DNA of 64,000 nucleotides from Chaenocephalus aceratus (lineage: Eukaryota > Chordata > Actinopteri > Perciformes > Channichthyidae): NCBI GenBank assembly GCA_023974075.1, contig JAMFTG010000183.1, positions 41,001 through 105,000 of the forward strand. Direction: 5' to 3'. Made by a program: the position numbers and the translations under genes. Positions 46,501 to 55,065 of the stretch are shown here, one piece after another (the stretch's first letter is position 1; each line of letters begins with the position of its first letter). The notes under the pieces are model-generated. The model had not been told where the DNA came from. It saw only the letters and a list, made by a program, of their open reading frames with translations, and searched no databases.

Positions 46501-49500
46501 GCCAGCGAGCCAGGGAGCCAGCCAGCGAGCAGCGAGCCAGCCAGCCAGCGAGCCAGCCAGCCAGCGAGCCAGCGCGCGAGCCAGCGAGCGAGCGAGCCAG
46601 CGAGCCAGCGAGCGAGCCAGGGAGCCAGCCAGCCAGGGAGCCAGCCAGCCAGGGAGCCAGCCAGCCAGGGAGCCAGCCAGCCAGGGAGCCAGCCAGCCAC
46701 GGCAGCGAGCCAGCGAGCCAGCGACCAGCGAGCCAGCCAGCCAGCCAGCCGAGCCAAGCCAGCCAGCCAGCGCGCGAGCCAGCCAGGAGCCAGCAGCCAG
46801 CCAGCCAGCCAGCGAGCCAGCAGCCAGCGAGCACCCAGCCAGCGAGCCAGCGAGCCAGCGAGCCAGCGAGCCAGAGCGAGCGAGCGAGCTAGCGAGCCGC
46901 GAGCCAGCCAGCCAGCGAGCCAGCGAGCGAGCCAGCCAGCGAGCCAGCCAGCGAGCCAGCGAGCCAGCGAGCGAGCGAGCCAGCCAGCCAGCGAGCCAGC
47001 GAGCCAGCCAGCGAGGCCAGCCAGCCAGAGAGCCAGCGAGCCAGCGAGCCAGCCAGCCAGCGAGCCAGCGAGCGAGCCAGCCAGCGAGCGAGCGAGCCAG
47101 CCAGCGAGCGATCCAGCGAGCCAGCGAGCCAGCCAGCGAGCGCCAGCGAGCCAGCGAGCCAGCCAGCGAGCAGCGGCCAGCGCGCAGCAGCGAGCCAGCG
47201 AGCCAGCCAGCCAGCGAGCCAGCAGCCAGCCAGCCAGCCAGCCAGCGAGCCAGCGAGCCAGCCAGCGAGCCAGCCAGCGAGCCAGCGAGCGAGCCAGCCA
47301 GCGAGCCAGCCAGCCAGCGAGCCAGCGCGCGAGCCAGCCAGCGACCAGCCAGCGAGCAGCCAGCCAGCCAGCGAGCCAGCCAGCCAGCGAGCACCAGCCA
47401 GCCAGCGAGCCAGCCAGCGAGCCAGCCAGCCAGCGAGCCAGCGAGCGCGCGAGCGAGCCAGAGCGAGCGAGCCAGCGAGCGAGCCCAGCGAGCCAGCCAG
47501 GCCAGCGAGCCAGCCAGCCAGCGAGCCAGCGAGCGAGCCAGCCAGCCAGCCAGCGAGCCAGCGAGCGAGCCAGCGAGCGAGCCAGCGAGCCAGCGAGCCA
47601 GCGAGCAGCGAGCCAGCGAGCCAGCCAGCGAGCCAGCCAGCGAGCCAGCGAGCCAGCCAGCGAGCCAGCGAGCCAGCCAGCGAGCCAGCCAGCGAGCCAG
47701 CCAGCCAGCGAGCCGCCAGCCAGCCAGCGAGCCAGCCAGCGAGCCAGCGAGCCAGCGAGCCAGGGAGCCAGCGAGCGAGCGAGCCAGCGAGCCAGCCAGC
47801 CAGCCAGCCAGCCAGCCAGGGAGCCAGCCAGCCAGGGAGCCAGCGAGCCAGCCAGCCAGCGAGCCAGCCAGCGAGCCAGCGAGCCAGGGAGCCAGCCAGC
47901 CAGGGAGCCAGCGAGCCAGGAGCCAGCCAGCGAGCAGCGAGCCAGCCAGCCAGCGAGCCAGCCAGCCAGCGAGCCAGCGCGCGAGCCAGCGAGCGAGCGA
48001 GCCAGCGAGCCAGCGAGCGATCCAGGGAGCCAGCCTAGCCAGGGAGCCAGCCAGCCAGGGAGCCAGCCAGCCAGGGAGCCAGCCAGCCAGGAGCCAGCCA
48101 GCCAGCGAGCAGCGAGCCAGCGAGCCAGCGAGCCAGCGAGCCAGCCAGCCAGCCAGCTAGCCAGCCAGCCAGCCGCGCGAGCCAGCCAGCGAGCCAGCGA
48201 GCCAGCCAGCCAGCCAGCGAGCCAGCAGCCAGCCACCCAGCCAGCGCCAGCGAGCCAGCGAGCCAGCGAGCCAGCGAGCGAGCGACGAGCGAGCGAGCCA
48301 GTGAGCCAGCCAGCCAGCGAGCCAGCGAGCGCAGCCAGCGAGCCAGCCAGCGAGCCAGCGAGCAGCGAGCGAGCGAGCCAGCAGCCGCGAGCCAGCGAGC
48401 CAGCCAGAGCCAGCCAGCCAGATGCCAGCGAGCCAGCGAGCCAGCCAGCCAGCGAGCCAGCGAGCGAGCCAGCCAGCGAGCGAGCGAGCCAGCCAGCGAG
48501 CGAGCCAGCGAGCCAGCGAGCCAGCCAGCGAGCGAGCCAGCGAGCCAGGAGCCAGCCAGCAGCCAGCGAGCCAGCGCGCGAGCAGCGAGCCAGCGAGCCA
48601 GCCAGCCAGCGCCAGCCATCCAGCCAGCCATCCAGCCAGCGAGCCAGCAGCCACAGCGATCCAGCAGCAGCCAGCCAGCGAGCCAGCCAGCCAGCGAGCC
48701 AGCGCGCTGAGCCAGCCAGCGAGCCAGCGAGCGAGCCAGCCAGCCAGCCAGCGAGCCAGCCAGCCAGCGAGCACCCAGCCAGCCAGCGAGCCAGCCAGCA
48801 GCCAAGCCAGCGAGCCAGCGAGCGAGCGAGCGAGCCAGCGAGCGAGCGAGCCAGCGAGCGAGCCAGCGAGCCAGCCAGCCAGCGAGCCAGCCAGCCAGCG
48901 AGCCAGCGAGCGAGCCAGCCAGCCAGCCAGCGAGCCAGCGAGCGAGCCAGCGAGCGAGCCAGCGAGCCAGCGAGCCATCGGCAGCGAGCCAGCGAGCCAG
49001 CCAGCGAGCCAGCCAGCAGCCAGCTAGCCATCCAGCTCCATAGCCATCCAGCGAGCCAGCCAGCGAGCCATCGAGCAGCATCCAGCCATCCAGCTAGCCA
49101 GCAGCGATCATCATCCAGCCATCTATCCATCATCCATCATCTAGCACTTCATCCAGCATCTATCCACAGCCATCCTATCCACCATCTATCCACATCTATC
49201 CATCCATCCATCTATCCATCCATCCATCTATCCATCTATCCATCCATCCATCCATCCATCCATCCATCTATCTATCTATCCATCCATCTCTCCATCTATC
49301 CATCCATCTATCCATCCATCCATCTATCCATCTATCCATCCATCTCTCTATCCATCTATCCATCTCTCTATCCATCTATCCATCTATCTAAATGCTGCTG
49401 GACAAATCGTACATGTTCTTGTTTCTTCCCTCTACAGCAAAGCCAGCAGAAGTCTCCCTCGGAGAAGAGTCGTGCAGTAAGAAGAACAAAGAGCCCAAGT

Positions 49501-52500
49501 CCAGGGTGAAGAAGCTGAAGTACCACCAGTACGTTCCTCCGGACCAGAAGCTGGAGGCCAGCGAGGATCTCATGGACTCTTCCTACGCCCGACTGCTGCA
49601 GCAACAGCAGCTCTTCCTCCAGCTGCAGATCATCAGCCAGCAGCAGCAGCACTACAACTACCAGACCATCCTGCCCGCGCCACTCAAGTAGGTTCATAAA
49701 GGACTTTTGAGAAAAGTATGGAAGCCCTGAGAGGCAAGAGAGAAAAGGAAGACTTCTGATAGTCTGATATAAAAATAATGTTTTTGTGGTTTACTGTAGT
49801 TTGGCCGGTTTGTAAATTCCTTTGATTTCTTATTTTATTTGTGAAAGAGGTATGGGGGGAAAACTATTTTAAAATGCAAATAAGCTCCCCACACTGTCTT
49901 ACTTGCAAAAAGTTGCACCGGTCTCATGAAATAGATTTGCGGTTTTAGTACGTTTTGTTGTGGTAACACTGACTTTGGCCACAAGAGGCTAAAGATCGCC
50001 CATACAAATTTTTTAAATAAAATTAAAAGCAAGTTATAGATGCAGGGAGATGGCAAATATCTACTTGATTCACATTTATTTTTATATATATATATATTTA
50101 TTGTCCGGCAGTGGCTCAGTCAGTAGGGGCTTGGACTGGGAGCTGTAGTGTCGCCGGTTCAAGTCCCCGACCAGACCGAAAATATGGAGCGTGGACTGCT
50201 ACTTGGAGAGGTGCCTGCCGTGGTGCCCTTGAGCAAGGCACCGGACTCCCCCCCCCCCCCCCCCCCCACTCCCGTTGCTCCCCGGGCACTGAACAGCTGC
50301 CCACTGCTCCTAGTGCTAGACTCCTGGTACTAGGATGGGTTAAATGCAGAGAACACACTGTGTGTGCTGTGTGCTCTGCATGTGAGACCATGAAAGAGGG
50401 TTTCATCTCTCCCTTCTATTCTATTTCAAAAATCAGACTCAGAAAATGCATCACCAGAAAAAATAATCACTTGCCTCTCAGGGCTTCCATATACATGTTT
50501 ATTTCTTGTTTGCTTGCCTCCATTGCCCTTTATCTAAAAACACCTGCAAGTCAAACATGGATGTTTTCGATGACCCAGAGATAGTTTCTAATAACAACTC
50601 ATGTCATGGTATGAACAGGGTGTTGTTTCACCAGCTGCTGTTCCCATACATATGCTCCATTCAACACACTGTGGACAGCTGTGTTAGTGAGGCACAGGAT
50701 GGATGGTTTGTTCATATTGAAAAACACACTTCCCCTTCTTCCTGTCTTTCATTCCCCTTCAGCAATCTCTCCTATAGTGCTCCTTTGCCCCCTTTCCTCT
50801 CTCCCACCTCCTCTTCCTCTCTTCTCATTCATGTGATGCGGACGTAGTGTAAATGACTTCCTGATACAACACTGACCTCCATGTTTTCTGCGTGTTTGTC
50901 CCTGCAGGCCCGTGGCAGAGGGTCAGAGCTCCATCATGGTGTCTCTAGCTCCTCCGTCTTCCTCCGACGCACCGTCTGCTCTCCGTCCAAACAACTCGCT
51001 CTCCAACCGCAAGCCGGGAGTCCTGCCTGCCAACCTGGAGGAGATGAAGGTAGCTGCAAACCCCCTCACTGCACATCTTACATTTATATTCAATCAATCA
51101 ATCAATGCTGGACTTCAGTGTGTACAGAATATCAGTATGACGATACGACACCCTCTGTCCTTGGACCCTCACATCGTACAAGGAAAAACTTCCAAAGAAA
51201 CCCCAGTTTAAAGGATACTGATCTGTATCACCCCCTTACCTTTGTACATTTGCATTTGCAGGTGGCTGAGCTGAAACTGGAGCTGAAGCTGCGCGGCCTC
51301 CCCGTGTCGGGAACTAAAACTGATCTGATCGAGCGGCTGAAGCCTTTCCAGGAGAACCACAACACCTCCGCTCCGAGCAACAACTCCATCTCCGCCACCA
51401 ACATGCAGATGGAGGTCAAAGCCAGTGTCCTTTCTCCACATGAGAACATGAACCCAGCATCGCCACTCTCACCGATCCCCTCCGAGCGCTCCACCCAGGA
51501 CGGAGGAAAACCTGAGACTCCGTCATTTGAAACGCACATGGTGACCTCCAACTGGACGCCCACCTTCCAGTCTTTCCAAATCCCCCAGGAGAAGGACAGG
51601 CGGCTGCACGAGAAGGAGCAGCAGATCGTGGAGCTGATGAAGAAGCTGGAGCAGGAGCAGAAGCTGGTGGAGGAGCTGAAGATGCAGCTGGAGGTGGAGA
51701 AGAGAGGCTGCTCGGCTGACTCTCCCACCGTCACCTCTCCACCTGCCGCGAGTCTCCTGAACTCTAACGTGGTCAAAATGGAAGGAGCACTGCTATCAAA
51801 CTGTGCATCCACCGCTGCTCCCATCCCTGATCAGATCCTGGGCTCCACCTCTCTCTCTCCTCGGCCCACCGTGGTGAAGCTGGAGGATCTGACTGTTTCC
51901 TCTGGGAAGCCGACCCAGACCCAGACGCAGCTCGTCTCTCAGACCAGCCCCAGATCACCAGCAGGAGTCCCAAACTGCAGACCCAGCAGTCTTCATCAGC
52001 CACCAGGGCAGGGTGGTGCCTCAGACGCTGCTGACCTCCACCGGACAGGCGGGGACTCAGATCCTCCTCCCAGTGTCGCTGCCTAGCAACGCAACTGCCA
52101 TCCAGCTGCCTAGCAACACCGTCAGCCTGCAGGTGAACAGCAGTAAAGTCTTTATTGAGTGGTTTTTAAATGCCATTTTATAATATGTGTCTTAATGTGT
52201 TGTATATGACTGTATATCGCAGGTTTTTAATTCGTGGTTAAACAGTTACAATACTTATCCAAAATAAATGGATGAACAGTTTAGATGTTTAGCGTGAAGT
52301 TACGAATAGCATTTCAAATGGGAAGCTAAAATGAATGGATAAACAGTTAAATGTTGAGCTTAACATACGTGGATAAAGAGTTCAACTCTAGGTGAAATAA
52401 CGCATGAACATTTAATATTCATCTAAAATGAATGGTTAAACATTTCAAATAGTAAGCTAAACTAATGAAAGTAGGTGAAATATGACGTTTTGCTGGGTTG

Positions 52501-53992
52501 TCCCATGCATGCTCGTGGCGGTTCTTTCTAACCAATCGGTTGTCTGCAGTGTTTTGACTCCACCTTCTAGTACTGGCTCAGCTTATTCTAACTTTGATTG
52601 AGGTGGCACCAAAAAAAGCACAATCCTAAAAGTACTAGAGTATCTAAAAATAGCTGGATGAGTGGAGCAGAGACCCACATGCAGCATTAGATCACTGTTG
52701 GAGTGTGTTTTCCAGCTTTAGGGATTTACAAAGACGTGTAAACTCACAATTATGTTCTTCCATCCTCTCCCACGATCTCAGCCTGCTCTGCAGACCACAG
52801 CCCAGAATCCAGGCCTGGTGCACGCCTCGGGTCCTCAGCTGCAAACCACTAAGATGGAGGCGTCACCGAGGCAACAGTTAGCCAACAACAAAAAACTCCC
52901 TGCTGCAGGTCAGAACCTCAAACGGCTGCATTCGTGTGAGAAATGTTGCTTTGTTTAACATTATGAAAGGTCATCAGATACAATTACGAAGTTAGATAGT
53001 TGGCTAAAGTAGAAGTAACGGGTATAAAAAGACTTATTTTAAAGATTTTAAACTCCCTCTTGTGCCTCGACAGACTCTGACAATGTGCAATAACTCTTCT
53101 GGTTTGGAGAACCAGGCGAGGCCGGATCTGAGTCCCCAGAGTTTCCTGAGAAGCTCGCCCGACAATAGAGTCTCTCCACGGGCTTCCCCCAACAACCACA
53201 CCTCCAACGGACCCCTCAGCAAGGTACCTTCAGTCTGTGCTATAGCTGTATACTGTTATATTGAGACGTTTGCCCATTGCTTAGACCATTTCCCCCATTT
53301 TTCTATACAGCTTTTATTTGTTTGTATTATTGTGCATATTTTATACTTTTCACAATATTTTGGGTAGTTTTCTTAAATAAAGCTTACATTTTTAATTCAG
53401 ATATATTGTGGTTTTTTTCACATCTCGTTTTTTAGATCTCTTATGTTGATATTTCTTGATATTTTTTGTACCGTACTTTTCGGACTATAAAGCGCACCTG
53501 CATATAAGCCGCAGCAGCTAAATTGTCCGTCTGTCTTGCTCTCGTTCTGTCTCTCGGTTCCACTTTCACTTTGGCGCGCTCCTGTCTCACTCTTTTCCGG
53601 CCTCCAGCTTTTCCTCCTGGAGCCCGCCGCTTAGAGGTGGCGGGCGCGGACCGGTCATAGAGCCCGTAGCGTTAAAGGTGGTTAATTTTACCTGTAAATC
53701 CATAGATTTAGGAGGTCCCCTAGTGGCCGTTAGCTGTACAAAAAAATGGGGAAAAAAGTCGCGGCTTATAGTCCGAAAAGTACGGTAGTTGCTTTTATTT
53801 TAAATGTAATGTCTCTTACTATGTTGTGTGTTTTTTACTCCCTTTTATGTGAAAACACACAAAAGAAACTGATTCTGCTTTTTTAGGTAATTAACTATTT
53901 AATCCTAAAAAACCTCCTAATGTAACCTGTAGTTAGTCTAAAAAAAGTCTTACATTTGATCATCCGAATTTAAGGCCTTAAAAAGTCTTACA

Positions 53993-54030
<38 letters not shown>

Positions 54031-54983
54031 ACAAGAAAGGTCTTAAATAAGATTTCGAAGGTCTTCAAAATGATGGGATTTGAAAGGTACTTCTGAGTTG
54101 CGATAGCGTCTCAATGTGTTTTGGGGGAAATGTCCGGTGCCTTTCAGTCTCCATCAACATGGAAGCAGTAATCACTAACTTTGTTTCCTCCGGCCCCTTA
54201 TCGGAGAACACCCAGCTAGTAACCTAGCAACCAACCAAGCTTCAGCTAGCGGCAGTCAGAAACTCCGGTATCTTCGAATCTACTTACAAATGAATATTGG
54301 GAAGTGTAAGTTCAACCGTATTTGGTTGGAAAACATCGAATTTCGTGCTTGGTTGAAACCAGTGGAGGGGAACGTGTCTGCTGCACCTTTTGCAAACAAA
54401 CGGTTTAAACTCTGAACATTGGGGGGTAAAGGCTTTTACAGTCTCACGGTCAGTCGGAGAAACACAAGGCCCAAATAAAAAATCAATTACAAAACGCCTT
54501 CCATCTCTTCTGTTTTCGCCAACGCTTCGTGAGCATCAATTGTATCCAATGTAGCGTTAGCTAGTGCAGCAGATCCCGCAACAACACATGCCGTTATGTT
54601 CAGTCATCGTTCTTATGTTGAACGTGAATACATTTACTTTGTAAGCAATGATGGGACGTATTTCTTCTTTCATAGCAATTTTCCTTCATACTTTCTTGCC
54701 GTGAAATAGGTCTTAAATTCTATTCAAAGTGGTTTTAAAAAGTCTTACATTTGAGTTGGTGAAACCCGTTAGTTGCTTTATCCCAACGGTTCTTAATACG
54801 CTTGTATTTTCTTCCATCTCCCTCTTTCTTCCTCCAGTCTCCTTCCCCCCAGCCGACCTTCATCCTTCAGCACAACCTCCGGTTACTCAGCCTCCCAAAA
54901 CAAAGAGCCCCCCCGCTACGAGGACGCCATCAAACAGAGCCGCAACCTTCATTTCAACAACATCTCACAGGTTGGATACATAC

Positions 54984-55065
<82 letters not shown>

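Noticed and set aside
46082..49509. Open frames of 692, 434, 402, 348 and 1007 codons on both strands
   Set aside because: They are the unavoidable result of a 4-bp repeat that never makes a stop codon. No domain or start context is seen and the region is inside an mrtfb intron.
50111..50185. tRNA gene
   Set aside because: Box A and B are present, but no cloverleaf with a proper acceptor stem, and a SINE core follows. It is a tRNA-derived SINE.
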